From Pseudovibrio sp947494035 (GTDB lineage: Bacteria; Pseudomonadota; Alphaproteobacteria; Rhizobiales; Stappiaceae), in contig CANLTN010000017.1 of NCBI GenBank assembly GCA_947494035.1, positions 1 to 64,000 on the forward strand: 64,000 nucleotides of DNA, given 5' to 3'. A program made the position numbers and the translations under genes. This document shows, one piece after another, positions 35,651 through 45,202 of this stretch (position 1 is the first letter of the stretch; every line of letters starts with the position of its first letter). The notes beneath the pieces were generated by a model. The model had not been told where the DNA came from. It did no database searches and worked only from the letters and a program-made list of their open reading frames with translations.

Positions 35651-36781
35651 TTAAATCTCTACTTCAATATCAGATAGGGGTGTCGTGCAGCAAATCAGGA
35701 TCTTGCCCTGATCAATTTCTCGCTTGCGAATGCCGCCACCGTGCTGCATGTCAACTTCACCCGAAACGAGCTGGGATTTGCAGGTTCCACATATGCCGCG
35801 CTGACATGAAGAAAGAGGTAGTATGCCAGCTTCCCGTGCAGCCGACAGGATGGTCATGCCCGGACCACATTCAACCACATGTCCGGTTTTGGTGAAACTG
35901 ATGCGATAGGTCTGGCCACTGATCTCGGGTGCTGCAATCGTGCCGTCAAAAGAACCCGCAGTTTCCGCACCAAAGTCAAAGCTCTCTTCGTGGTACATAT
36001 CCACGGGAAAGCCAACCGCCTGCAACATGGTGCGCACGCCTTCCATAAAACGGGCAGGTCCACAGCAAAAAATCTTGCGCTGCTTGAAGTCCGGCGACAT
36101 GAGCGAGAGCATTTGAAGGGTCAACCGACCCTCATATCCCATCCAGCTATTATGTGCTGATGTCGTACTACACGTAAACGCAAGCTTCAGTGCAGGGTTT
36201 TGTGCTGCAAGCAGTTCCAGTTCATTGCGGAAAATGATGTCTGCCGGAGTGCGAGCTGCATGGATGAAATGCAGGTCTGTCGGCTCGGCAAGATCACAGG
36301 CAGTACGCGCCATGCTCATCATGGGTGTAATACCGCTACCTGCGGAGATGAAGAGCAGTTTCTCGTCCTGTGTTGCGTCAGTGGTGAACTCGCCGACAGG
36401 GCCTGAAACACTGACCTCCTTACCTGGCAACATGTTGTCCAACAGCCAATTGGAACCGGGCCCACCCGGCACACGTTTGACCGTAATCTCGATCCGGTAA
36501 GGCCGTGCCGCAGAAGACGAGATTGTGTAGCTGCGCATGATCATGCCTTCAACAGGCAGCTCAAACGTCATGTGCTGTCCCGGATAAAAGCGGAAGACAC
36601 GTGGCTCGCGGGCTGAAAACAGGAAGGTTTTTACGTCATGGGTTTCCTGTCGAACCTGCCGGCAAACCAAAACATCATCAACCTCCGGGTCCCACATGGG
36701 GATCCGCGTTGCCTCGGTAAAGTGCTCTTCCTCATAAGAGGGAGCTGCGTTCGGGCTACTTGGTGTCGCGTTCTGTTTCAT
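35651..36781 (-). CDS. gbcB: Glycine betaine monooxygenase reductase subunit
   Basis: A 376-residue flavodoxin-reductase-type protein that feeds NAD(P)H electrons to the Rieske oxygenase. It has an FAD domain with MRSYTISSS near residue 80, a nucleotide domain with SAGSGITPMMSMA near 150 and CCGPARFMEGVR near 240, and a C-terminal plant-type 2Fe-2S cluster, CQRGICGTCKSQL, plus a final Cys in ILICCTTP. It overlaps gbcA by four bases (ATGA), so the two parts of the enzyme are translated together. Confidence 0.9.
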   Translation of the reverse strand: MKQNATPSSPNAAPSYEEEHFTEATRIPMWDPEVDDVLVCRQVRQETHDVKTFLFSAREPRVFRFYPGQHMTFELPVEGMIMRSYTISSSAARPYRIEITVKRVPGGPGSNWLLDNMLPGKEVSVSGPVGEFTTDATQDEKLLFISAGSGITPMMSMARTACDLAEPTDLHFIHAARTPADIIFRNELELLAAQNPALKLAFTCSTTSAHNSWMGYEGRLTLQMLSLMSPDFKQRKIFCCGPARFMEGVRTMLQAVGFPVDMYHEESFDFGAETAGSFDGTIAAPEISGQTYRISFTKTGHVVECGPGMTILSAAREAGILPLSSCQRGICGTCKSQLVSGEVDMQHGGGIRKREIDQGKILICCTTPLSDIEVEI

Positions 36782-38052
36782 GTCGCCGCCAACTCCGGTT
36801 GATCGGGAGCAGCATGTGCTTTCTGGCGCTCAATGTACCATTTGCAAAACGCTTCCACATGAGGCTCAGTATGCTCCGAATAAGGACCAGGTTCATAGGC
36901 CGTATCTTCGCTACCAAGCTGAGCAAGACGCACAAGATCCGCATCCTGCTGGTTGGTCATCATCCAGACCTGTTTCAGGTTCACAAGGTTGTAATCTTGT
37001 CCCTCAATGGCGTCCTTATGCACTAGCCAGGTTGTGCGCACCAACGTGCGGTTGGGCGTCAGTGGCAGGGCGGCAAAGGTTACAATGTGATCGCTCATAA
37101 AATGGTGCCAGGAGTTTGGGTTATGCCAGAAGCTCAGGCTCCCCCGTTTGGCATCCGTAAACCCACCTAGCAGCTTCTTGCAGGCAACTTTGGTGTCGAG
37201 CGTGTGGGATTCGCCTTCACCCATCAAAGGCAAGCGGATGCAGCGAAAGCTTGTCGGGTTCGCCAGTCTGTCCACTTCAGCCGAAGGTAGACCAGCTGCT
37301 TCCCAGCGTTGATGCTCACTCTCAAGCAGCGCCAGATACTTATTGACATCATCAGTTCGCCGGTCATCCATCTCGTCAGGTGAAAAACCAAAGCCAAACT
37401 CTGAAAGGGGTACTGAGAGCTGAGGGTGAGAGCCTTCACAATGGTAACACTCACGGTTGTTCTCAACCGTAAACTTCCAGTTGCCTTCCTCAATCAGATC
37501 TGCGGTGAAGGCGACCTTGCAGTTGGACAGATCATGGGGAGCGATGTAAGGCTCCATAATCTGTGCCATCTCGTCAAAATCCTCAGGCGGATTTTCTGCA
37601 AGGCAAATGAAGATCAGACCGGCAATCGAACGCACGTGAATGGTTTTCAGACCGTGGCAACTCTTATCAAAATCGGCCCCCATATGCTCAGCCAGGATTA
37701 GTTCGCCATCTTCGTTGTAAGTCCAGCCATGATAGCGGCACACAATATTGCCGATGGTCGCTTCTGGCTCGTCAATCAACCTTGCACCGCGATGACGACA
37801 GATATTGTGAAAGCCACGGATGAACATGTCATCGCCGCGCAGCAGCAATACAGAGGTCTTGCCAATCTCCACCGTGATGCAATCACCCGGTTCCGGAAGC
37901 TGAGGTTCGGCAGCCACGTAAATCCAGTGCTTGCGAAAGAAGACTTCCATATCAAGCTCTAGGATTTGGGGATCACGATAAAAGAGCGCATTAAGGCTTT
38001 TGCCTTTCTCGCGATGAGCTATGAGATCTTGAATGTAAGACGGAGCGCTCAT
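36778..38052 (-). CDS. gbcA: Glycine betaine monooxygenase, Rieske oxygenase subunit
   Basis: A 424-residue ring-hydroxylating-type oxygenase that demethylates glycine betaine to dimethylglycine. The Rieske cluster is CRHRGARL and CRYHGWTY near residues 85-110. The mononuclear iron ligands lie in ENNRECYHCEGSH near 207-219, a typical HxxxxH site. The length and cysteine-rich YHCEGSH block match GbcA (and stachydrine-type relatives). Its neighbours gbcB, dimethylglycine-type dehydrogenases and soxBDAG support betaine as substrate. Confidence 0.88.
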   Translation of the reverse strand: MSAPSYIQDLIAHREKGKSLNALFYRDPQILELDMEVFFRKHWIYVAAEPQLPEPGDCITVEIGKTSVLLLRGDDMFIRGFHNICRHRGARLIDEPEATIGNIVCRYHGWTYNEDGELILAEHMGADFDKSCHGLKTIHVRSIAGLIFICLAENPPEDFDEMAQIMEPYIAPHDLSNCKVAFTADLIEEGNWKFTVENNRECYHCEGSHPQLSVPLSEFGFGFSPDEMDDRRTDDVNKYLALLESEHQRWEAAGLPSAEVDRLANPTSFRCIRLPLMGEGESHTLDTKVACKKLLGGFTDAKRGSLSFWHNPNSWHHFMSDHIVTFAALPLTPNRTLVRTTWLVHKDAIEGQDYNLVNLKQVWMMTNQQDADLVRLAQLGSEDTAYEPGPYSEHTEPHVEAFCKWYIERQKAHAAPDQPELAAT

Positions 38053-38650
38053 GTTCAGATACCTCGGCTAAAATACTGCCTGATGTCGTATGGTTGAGGT
38101 TGAATTAGTGAGTTTACAAAGAGACTTATTAAATGAGGTTAAAGTGAAATTTGATATGTCTTCCTTAGCGGTATCTGACATAGTCCAGCAGCGAGAAACA
38201 TCGCACCGAAACACTGGATCAGGCGTATGACAAAGACCCGCATAATCGATGTGGTTGCAAAAAGGCTTGAGCTTCAAATAAGCACTAGAAAATGCAAAAC
38301 CGTGCACTCTAAGCCTCCCTCTCCAAGTACGACAGGCGTTCCCAAATCGCGCGCACAACTCCGGTGCGCCCTGCCTGCGAGAATCCAGAGTAATCAGGAA
38401 ATCTAGTTCACAACATTCACCCGGAGGCAGAAAGTTTGAGGCACTTTCCCAGTAAAAATGCGACAGCCCTGCATTGCAGATCTCTGAAATTGAAGCGTTC
38501 CACCTTTACATTGACTTTGACCACCGGATCATAACGGTCGCAAGGAAACGCAAAACAAGAAACCTCAGGCACTTACCTCGACAAAAATACCAGTCTAATG
38601 CTCTGAGATATGATCCGAAGGTACGCAGTAAATAACGAGAGAACACAGTC
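38053..38650. other. Intergenic region between gbcA and soxG
   Basis: About 600 bases. The gbcA end holds ctgcctgatgtcgtatgg (38076-38093), the element shared with the 34.3-kb promoter. A start-less open frame on + (about 38455-38633) encodes a basic peptide of no recognised family. No clear gene is seen. Confidence 0.45.
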
Positions 38651-39163
38651 TCAAAGGCTGCTTTCAAGCTCGGCACGCGCAACAGCCAGCAATCCCAACA
38701 CATGCGGTGCAAAGGACCGCCACACATCCAGCCGAAACTGATTGGCATCTTCCCGCATCAGGACCACCTGAACACTATCAAAAATAGTCCGCACCCCGCA
38801 TCCTGTACTCAGGTTCGCCAGATTACGTGGGCAGGAAGTCGAGAGTAGTTCTTCCGCCTGGTCCCCGGAAATGCAAATGCTGATTTCACGGCTGGAGATA
38901 TCTGTCAGACTATGCGGCGCATCCGGATACACCTCCGCAAAGGACTGCTTGATCGTCGCCCGCTCTTCCATCGGGCAGGTCAGTAGCCACTCATCCGGTC
39001 CCAGCTTGAGGGCTGTCTGTTTATCTGACTGCACCGCCTCGCCAATGGAACAAGGCAGCTCAAATCCGAGGGTTTTCGACATAGCAACGGTGTTTTCGCG
39101 TTTACAACGCAAATTATAACGGCCCATCGCTGGCAGAGTTTCAACTGTTGTCGTGAAGGTCAT
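38651..39163 (-). CDS. soxG: Sarcosine oxidase gamma subunit
   Basis: A 170-residue GcvT-like small subunit of heterotetrameric sarcosine oxidase. The stretch ALKLGPDEWLLTCP followed by HSLTDISSREISICISGDQAEELL and SCPRNLANL is characteristic of SoxG. It is the last gene of soxB-soxD-soxA-soxG, twelve bases after soxA. Confidence 0.9.
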   Translation of the reverse strand: MTFTTTVETLPAMGRYNLRCKRENTVAMSKTLGFELPCSIGEAVQSDKQTALKLGPDEWLLTCPMEERATIKQSFAEVYPDAPHSLTDISSREISICISGDQAEELLSTSCPRNLANLSTGCGVRTIFDSVQVVLMREDANQFRLDVWRSFAPHVLGLLAVARAELESSL

Positions 39164-39175
39164 TAGCTCCGCCCC

Positions 39176-42100
39176 TTACACTTTGATCCGCTCGCCATCC
39201 GGATCGTAAAAAACGGTCCCGGTGACAATTGCGCGATGGGTTTTTTCCGGCATTGGAATGTCAATGGACATCCCATTTCGCTCAAAGCCCCCTTCAAGCA
39301 AAGCCATCGCGACAGAACGGCCCAGCGTCTCACTCCAATAGGAGGAAGTCACATGACCCAGCATTTTAGCGGGAATTGCAGTATCACCTGCTTCAACAAT
39401 CTGCGCACCTTCCTCCAGCACCTCATTCGGGTTGTCGGTGAGAAGGCCAACCAACTGCTTGCGGGTCGGCAGCAACATGTCAGGACGCGTCAGAGAACGC
39501 TTGCCAACAAAGTCCGGCTTCTTCTTACCAATCGCCCAGGACAGTCCGGCATCAGCTGGCGTTACGGTTCCATCCGTATCCTGCCCAACAATGATATATC
39601 CTTTCTCAGCACGTAAAACATGCATGGTTTCAGTGCCATAGACGCACATCTCGTGCTTTTTGCCTTCTTCATAAAGCATCTCCCAAAGTGCCCGTCCATG
39701 TTCAGAAGGAACGTTCACCTCAAACCCGAGCTCGCCGGTAAAGCTGACACGAAACAGCCGCGCTTCAAACCCGCCAACCGTGCACTCACGCAGTGCCATA
39801 TGAGGGAAGGCCTCTGCTGAAAGGTCAGTGCCTTCCACAAATGGTTCCAATACCTTACGGGCATTCGGCCCATTCAACGCAATGGTCGACCATTGCTCGG
39901 TTGTTGAGGTGAGCCACACATCAAGATCCGGCCATTCTGTTTGTAGGAAATGTTCCATCATCGTCAGAACACGAGCCGCACCACCGGTTGTGGTAGTCAC
40001 ATGGAAGCGATCGTCACTGATACGTCCAATCACCCCGTCATCGCGGATGAACCCATCTTCACCCAGCAGCAAGCCATAGCGGCAGCGTCCGGGTGCCAGC
40101 TTGGTCCAGGGATTGGTGTACATGCGGTTCAGGAACTCGGCAGCATCCGGCCCGACCACCTCAATCTTGCCAAGCGTAGAGGCATCAAACATCCCCACAG
40201 ATGCACGAGTTTGTCGGCACTCCCGCGCAACAGCGCTGTGCATGTCCTCGCCAGCCAAGGGAAAATACCGTGCACGGCGCCACAAGGAGACCGGCTCAAA
40301 GACGGCTCCGTTGTCCTCCGCCCAACTGTCGATGCTGGTCTTGCGGGTAACCTCAAACAACGCATCCTTATGATATCCGGCAAACGTCCCGAAGGTGGTC
40401 GGCGTGTAAGGCGGACGGAAGGTGGTCAGACCGACTTTCGGGGCAGGGCGACCAAGCTCATTAGCTGCGATCTTCAGACCATTCATGTTGGACATCTTGC
40501 CTTGATCCGTCGCCATGCCATTGGTCGTAAACCTCTTTACATGTTCAATGGAGAGCATACCCTCGCGCACTGCAAGGCGGATGTCCTTGGCCGTGACATC
40601 ATTTTGAAAATCAACAAAAGCCCGACGCGCAAACTTGTCAGCGTTGCTCGGCAGTTCTTCCATAATGATGCCGGAGCCTGCGCGATCACCATCAACATCA
40701 ACCGAAAGAGCAGGGGCACTCTGACCAAGGGAGGCCAACGCCTGCTGGGCTGCATGCACACCATCCTCAAAGACCGCCTGCTGGCTCCATAACCCTCGAC
40801 CAGCACCAGCAATATGACAGCGTTCGGTTTTCTCGCCGGGCAGGAACACCTCGTTCTCTTCATCCCAATGCAAGCTGCCCTTGGTGTGAGAAAAAAGATG
40901 CAAAGATGGTGTCCAGCCACCGCACATCAAGAGAGCATCACAGGAAACAGACTTGATATGAGAGACGCTTCCATCCTCGGCAACCTTGCCAATCCTAACG
41001 CCGGAAACCCGCTTTTTTCCGGTAACTGTCGTGACCGTGTGCCCAAGTTTGATCGCAATATCTCGCTTACGCGCTTCTGCCTGTAGATGGTCACCGACAC
41101 TGGTCCGCACATCAACAATGGCGGGGATTTTCACCCCTGCATCAGCCAAATCAAACGCTGCATACCACGCTGAATCGTGAGAGGTGACCACAACAGCTGA
41201 AGTGCCCACCTTTACGCCAAAACGGTTGAGATAGGTCTGGGCAGCACCGGCCATCATCACGCCTGGGCGGTCATTTCCGTCAAACACCAGTGGACGTTCC
41301 AATGCACCTTGCGCAAGAATGACCTCCTGCGCACGAATGCGCCACACACGTTCACGCGGTGCAGCGGCAGGGGGCTCTGCCAGATGATCCGTCAGCTTTT
41401 CCGCAACGCCCACCATGTTCTCGTGGTAATACCCGATGGCCGTAGCGCGCGTCATAACACGCATATTGGGGTGGGCTTCAAGCTCGGCAACGGCCTCAGA
41501 AAGCCAGCTCTCAGCATGTTTGCCATCAATCGCGGCAGGCGCCTCAGAAAGCAGGGAGCCGCCTAGCTCACGGTGCTCATCAACAAGAACCACATTTACG
41601 CCGCTGCGAGCAGCAGTCAACGCCGCAGCAAGCCCCGCAGGTCCCGCGCCAACAATAAGGACATCGGTGTGCAGGTAGCGCGAGGCGTAGGTGTCTGCGT
41701 CTGGTTCAGAGGGCGAAACACCCAAACCGGCAGAGGCGCGGATGACGGGCTCGTAAACCTTGTCCCAAAAGCTCTTCGGCCACATGAAGGTCTTGTAGTA
41801 AAACCCCGCTGCAAACAGCTTGTGAAGCTTATCGTTCACTGTGCCAACATCAAAATTGAGGCTCGGCCATTTGTTCTGGCTGGCGGTGGTTAGCCCCTCA
41901 TAGATTTCCTGAACCGTAGCGCGGGTGTTGGGCTCAAATTGTCCTGAACTGCCTCGGGATGTTCCAATCAACGCATTCGGTTCTTCAGAGCCTGCGGTGA
42001 CGGGACCGCGTGGTCGATGGTACTTGAATGAGCGCCCCATAAGGTGCACGCCATTGGCCAGCAGGGCAGAGGCAACCGTATCGCCTTCATACCCTTCAAA

Positions 42101-42178
42101 GGAAACACCATCGAAAGTGAAGCGAACACGCTTATCTCGGTTGATGCGGCCTTTACCGTCAACTCTCCAGTTGTTCAT
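39176..42178 (-). CDS. soxA: Sarcosine oxidase alpha subunit
   Basis: A 1000-residue subunit that binds NAD and tetrahydrofolate. It begins with a ferredoxin-like domain (FTFDGVSFEGYEGDTVASAL, then MGRSFKYHRPRG), followed by a dinucleotide fold (VLIVGAGPAGLAAALTAA near residue 170) and a C-terminal GcvT folate domain (VSFTGELGFEVNVPSEHGRA near 850). The complex oxidises sarcosine to glycine, giving methylene-tetrahydrofolate and hydrogen peroxide. The ATG at 42178 with AAGGTGA upstream matches the family start; a longer frame is not supported. It overlaps soxD by 20 bases. Confidence 0.94.
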   Translation of the reverse strand: MNNWRVDGKGRINRDKRVRFTFDGVSFEGYEGDTVASALLANGVHLMGRSFKYHRPRGPVTAGSEEPNALIGTSRGSSGQFEPNTRATVQEIYEGLTTASQNKWPSLNFDVGTVNDKLHKLFAAGFYYKTFMWPKSFWDKVYEPVIRASAGLGVSPSEPDADTYASRYLHTDVLIVGAGPAGLAAALTAARSGVNVVLVDEHRELGGSLLSEAPAAIDGKHAESWLSEAVAELEAHPNMRVMTRATAIGYYHENMVGVAEKLTDHLAEPPAAAPRERVWRIRAQEVILAQGALERPLVFDGNDRPGVMMAGAAQTYLNRFGVKVGTSAVVVTSHDSAWYAAFDLADAGVKIPAIVDVRTSVGDHLQAEARKRDIAIKLGHTVTTVTGKKRVSGVRIGKVAEDGSVSHIKSVSCDALLMCGGWTPSLHLFSHTKGSLHWDEENEVFLPGEKTERCHIAGAGRGLWSQQAVFEDGVHAAQQALASLGQSAPALSVDVDGDRAGSGIIMEELPSNADKFARRAFVDFQNDVTAKDIRLAVREGMLSIEHVKRFTTNGMATDQGKMSNMNGLKIAANELGRPAPKVGLTTFRPPYTPTTFGTFAGYHKDALFEVTRKTSIDSWAEDNGAVFEPVSLWRRARYFPLAGEDMHSAVARECRQTRASVGMFDASTLGKIEVVGPDAAEFLNRMYTNPWTKLAPGRCRYGLLLGEDGFIRDDGVIGRISDDRFHVTTTTGGAARVLTMMEHFLQTEWPDLDVWLTSTTEQWSTIALNGPNARKVLEPFVEGTDLSAEAFPHMALRECTVGGFEARLFRVSFTGELGFEVNVPSEHGRALWEMLYEEGKKHEMCVYGTETMHVLRAEKGYIIVGQDTDGTVTPADAGLSWAIGKKKPDFVGKRSLTRPDMLLPTRKQLVGLLTDNPNEVLEEGAQIVEAGDTAIPAKMLGHVTSSYWSETLGRSVAMALLEGGFERNGMSIDIPMPEKTHRAIVTGTVFYDPDGERIKV

Positions 42179-42476
42179 CGTGCTCTTCACCTTTTTCAGC
42201 ACCAGTTGGACGCGGCTGTCCGATCTCATAGGTGGCAATGAACTTGTCACTCACCGTATTGCGCACGGCATTGAAATAGCGCCCGCATCCGTGCGTATGC
42301 CGCCATTGCTCAGCGTGATCACCGCGCACATTGGAGCGGATGAACAGATAGTCACGCCACTCGGCATCGGTTTGCTCAGAAGGGTTATCAGGCCGCGCAA
42401 TATGGGCTTGGCCTGCATACTCAAACTCCAACTCGGGCAGCTTCTCCTTGCAGTAAGGACAGTCAATTAAAAGCAT
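42159..42476 (-). CDS. soxD: Sarcosine oxidase delta subunit
   Basis: A 105-residue zinc-binding subunit. Likely ligands are Cys6 and Cys9 in DCPYCKEK and the His and Cys of WRHTHGCGRYFN. The block RPDNPSEQTDAEWRDYLFIR is diagnostic of SoxD. It sits between soxB and soxA and overlaps soxA. Confidence 0.93.
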   Translation of the reverse strand: MLLIDCPYCKEKLPELEFEYAGQAHIARPDNPSEQTDAEWRDYLFIRSNVRGDHAEQWRHTHGCGRYFNAVRNTVSDKFIATYEIGQPRPTGAEKGEEHDEQLES

Positions 42477-42488
42477 ATTTCTGTCTCC

Positions 42489-43742
42489 TTAGTGCGCTAC
42501 GGCGGCAGCAGCTGCTTCGTCAATCAGACGGCCGGTTTCAAAACGAGAGAGCGTGAACGGAGCATTGATGGGGTGGGGCTCATCCTTGGCAATGGTATGC
42601 GCAAAAACGTGGGCCGAGCCCGGTGTCGCCTTAAATCCGCCTGTGCCCCATCCGCAATTGAGGTAAAGCCCTTGCACTGGTGTCTTGCCCAGAATGGGGG
42701 AGCGATCTGGTGTTACATCAACCACACCGCCCCATTTACGCAGCATGCGCATGCGCCGGAAAATCGGAAAAACCTCACAAATGGAAGCGAGTGTGTGTTC
42801 AATCAGCGGAAGGCCACCGCGCTGAGAATAAGAAACGTATTGATCTGTACCGGAACCAATCACCAGCTCACCCTTGTCGGACTGACTGATATAGGCATGC
42901 ACAGTGTTAGACATCACCACCTGCGGGAAAATTGGTTTTACCGGCTCGGATACCAGTGCTTGTAATGGATAGCTCTCCAGCGGCAAGCGAACCCCCGCTG
43001 TATCCATGACCACCGAGGTACCACCAGCAGCTGAAACTGCAATCTTCTTAGCCTTCACAAACCCGCGGGCAGTTTGCAGGCCAGTGACCGTGCCATCAGG
43101 CCCGCGCTCAATGGAAAGCACAGGGCAATTCTGGATGATATCCACCCCGCGCGCAGCAGCAGCGCGCGCATAGCCCCAAGCCACTGCATCATGACGCGCC
43201 GTTCCGCCGCGCTGTTGAAACGCAGCGCCCATCACCGGATAACGGGCAGTGGGAGAGATATTGAGCGGAGGACACTTCTCCTTGGCCTGCTCAGGCGTCA
43301 GCCACACATTGTCAACGCCGTTCAACCGATTGGCATGGATATGCCGCTTGAAGCTTTGCACATCATGAACATTATGCGCCAGCATCATCACGCCACGCTG
43401 TGAGAACATGACGTTGTAGTTCAGGTCTTGACTAAGCCCGTCCCACAAATCCACCGCATGGTCGTAAAGCCGTGCGCTTTCATCATAAAGATAGTTTGAG
43501 CGGATAATTGTTGTGTTGCGGCCTGTATTGCCGCCACCAAGCCAGCCCTTGTCGATCACCGCCACATTGGTGATGCCATGTTCTTTCGCCAGATAATAAG
43601 CAGCCCCAAGCCCGTGCCCGCCAGCGCCCACGATGATCACATCATATTCGCTTTTTAGCTCGGCATCCGGCCATTGCGGCTCAACATTCTTGTAGTCAGT
43701 GAGCGCCCCTTTCAGGAGCGTCAGAGCGGAAAATTTCGACAA
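42489..43742 (-). CDS. soxB: Sarcosine oxidase beta subunit
   Basis: The 417-residue flavin subunit that oxidises sarcosine. It has the FAD fold DVIIVGAGGHGLGAAYYLAK near residue 35, the segment GGTARHDAVAWGYARAA near 185, where family members bind FMN covalently through a histidine, and a C-terminal NCGWGTGGFKATPGSAH. It opens the sox operon. The GlxA-type regulator at 43841 is divergent from it and is the likely activator. glyA and purU, often part of sox operons, are absent here. Confidence 0.93.
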   Translation of the reverse strand: MSKFSALTLLKGALTDYKNVEPQWPDAELKSEYDVIIVGAGGHGLGAAYYLAKEHGITNVAVIDKGWLGGGNTGRNTTIIRSNYLYDESARLYDHAVDLWDGLSQDLNYNVMFSQRGVMMLAHNVHDVQSFKRHIHANRLNGVDNVWLTPEQAKEKCPPLNISPTARYPVMGAAFQQRGGTARHDAVAWGYARAAAARGVDIIQNCPVLSIERGPDGTVTGLQTARGFVKAKKIAVSAAGGTSVVMDTAGVRLPLESYPLQALVSEPVKPIFPQVVMSNTVHAYISQSDKGELVIGSGTDQYVSYSQRGGLPLIEHTLASICEVFPIFRRMRMLRKWGGVVDVTPDRSPILGKTPVQGLYLNCGWGTGGFKATPGSAHVFAHTIAKDEPHPINAPFTLSRFETGRLIDEAAAAAVAH

Positions 43743-43840
43743 GGCGACCTCCTTGATAGTCTGGAGAGTTTGCCCACTAAGTAAAGTTCTGTATGGTATG
43801 AAGGCGAAGTATATCAGGTATTATTGCGCAAAGGGCATAG

Positions 43841-44836
43841 ATGGAAAACGCAGTAGGTCCAACACGCCAGACACGCCCAGCGCTTAATGTGGGCTTCATT
43901 CTGGCCAACCGCTTCACACTTTCTGCATTTGCAAGCTTCATTGATATGCTGCGTTTGTCAGCAGATGAAGGCGACAATAGTCGCCCAATCCTTTGCAGCT
44001 GGAGCGTCATTTCGCCGGACATGAAACCTATCAGTGCCAGTTGCGGTGTGCGCATTCACCCTGACACAAACCTGATAGATCCGGCGAACTTCGATTATCT
44101 CGTGGTTGTGGGCGGCTTGATTGATCATATTGAGCGACTGGACCGGCGCTATGTGCACTACCTTCAGGCAGCCGTTGCAAAGAATGTCCCTCTGATCGGC
44201 CTGTGTACAGGAAGTTTCATTCTCCACCGCGCAGGCTTGATGAATGGCTATAAATGCTGTGTCAGCTGGTTCCACCGCACCGACTTTCTGGAAAAGTTCG
44301 ACGGCCTTGAGCCCGTATCAGACCGGATTTTCGTGGTGGATCGCGATAGGATCTCCTGCTCGGGAGGCACCAGTGCTGTGCATGTGGCAGCCTACTTGGT
44401 CGAGCGCCATGTGGGGCTTCGTCAGGCCCGCAAAAGCCTGCATATTCTCATAGTAGACGAAGCTTTGGATGACAGTAAAGCGCAGCCGTTCTTACCCACA
44501 TCACTCAAAGCAAAGGATAATCTGGTACAGCGCGCCGTGTTGATGATGCAGCAGGAAACTGAAAGCCTGCGCTCCATTGAACAGCTTTGCAAAATGCTCG
44601 GCATCGGTAGACGCAGCCTTGAAATGAAGTTTAAGGCAGACCTTGCTAAATCCCCAGCAGAAGCGCTCAGTCATATTCGGGTGGAAGAGGCGCAGCGGTT
44701 GCTGGGTGAAACTAAAGCGACGATCACGGAAATAGCTCACCGCGCAGGCTTCTTTGATGCCTCTCACTTCAACAAGGTGTTCCGGAAACATACGGGCCAG
44801 ACAGCCAGCGCTTATCGTCAGTCTTTATCGGGCTGA
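43841..44836 (+). CDS. GlxA-type AraC-family regulator (SouR/GbdR-like), copy 2
   Basis: A 331-residue paralogue of the 34531 regulator, sharing openings like VGFILANRFTLSAFASFIDMLRLSADEGDNSRP. It has a DJ-1/PfpI-like domain with GLCTGSFILHRAGLMNG near residue 125 and a C-terminal AraC HTH pair ending TEIAHRAGFFDASHFNKVFR. A Shine-Dalgarno AAGGGC lies before the ATG. Being divergent from soxB, it may be the sarcosine- or dimethylglycine-responsive activator. Confidence 0.86.
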   Translation: MENAVGPTRQTRPALNVGFILANRFTLSAFASFIDMLRLSADEGDNSRPILCSWSVISPDMKPISASCGVRIHPDTNLIDPANFDYLVVVGGLIDHIERLDRRYVHYLQAAVAKNVPLIGLCTGSFILHRAGLMNGYKCCVSWFHRTDFLEKFDGLEPVSDRIFVVDRDRISCSGGTSAVHVAAYLVERHVGLRQARKSLHILIVDEALDDSKAQPFLPTSLKAKDNLVQRAVLMMQQETESLRSIEQLCKMLGIGRRSLEMKFKADLAKSPAEALSHIRVEEAQRLLGETKATITEIAHRAGFFDASHFNKVFRKHTGQTASAYRQSLSG

Positions 44837-45090
44837 GTGATGAACTTCTGGAGCACTGCTCCCACAAGGCCAAACAAGACCGCCCAAATCACGGCAGACA
44901 GGAATGTAAGGAAGATGCGCAGGAAACCGTTCAATGTTCCAAGCGGAGTCTCAAGCCACCAGCTTGCCGCAATAAACGGGAACAGCAGCACATTCGCAAG
45001 CATTGGCGAGATTTGCAGACCTATGAAAAAGCCTAGAGGAATAGCAATCAGCCCGAAAGCAGCGCCAAATATGATGAAAATGTAGGTCAT
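44818..45090 (-). CDS. Small hypothetical membrane protein
   Basis: A 90-residue protein with three predicted helices (FIIFGAAFGLIAIPLGFFIG, VLLFPFIAASWW, LTFLSAVIWAVLFGLVGAVL). The start is uncertain: the ATG at 45090 places the first helix at the N-terminus; a TTG at 45126 is in frame. Its end overlaps the end of the convergent regulator by 19 bases. No family recognised. Confidence 0.6.
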   Translation of the reverse strand: MTYIFIIFGAAFGLIAIPLGFFIGLQISPMLANVLLFPFIAASWWLETPLGTLNGFLRIFLTFLSAVIWAVLFGLVGAVLQKFITQPDKD

Positions 45091-45202
45091 GTCGTCATTG
45101 ATGCTTGTCCATGAAATGGTTGCCAAGGTTTCTGTCAGGTTATTTGCGTGCTGTAAACAACAATTCCCCCATCTCCGTTAACCCAGACCATTCGTTGTAA
45201 TA

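Noticed and set aside
38455..38633. Start-less basic open frame between gbcA and soxG
   Set aside because: No start codon, no ribosome binding site and no recognised family; mentioned only in the gap entry.
39950..40792. Plus-strand ORF (280 codons) inside soxA
   Set aside because: Antisense shadow of a clearly coding gene; its translation has no recognisable domain.
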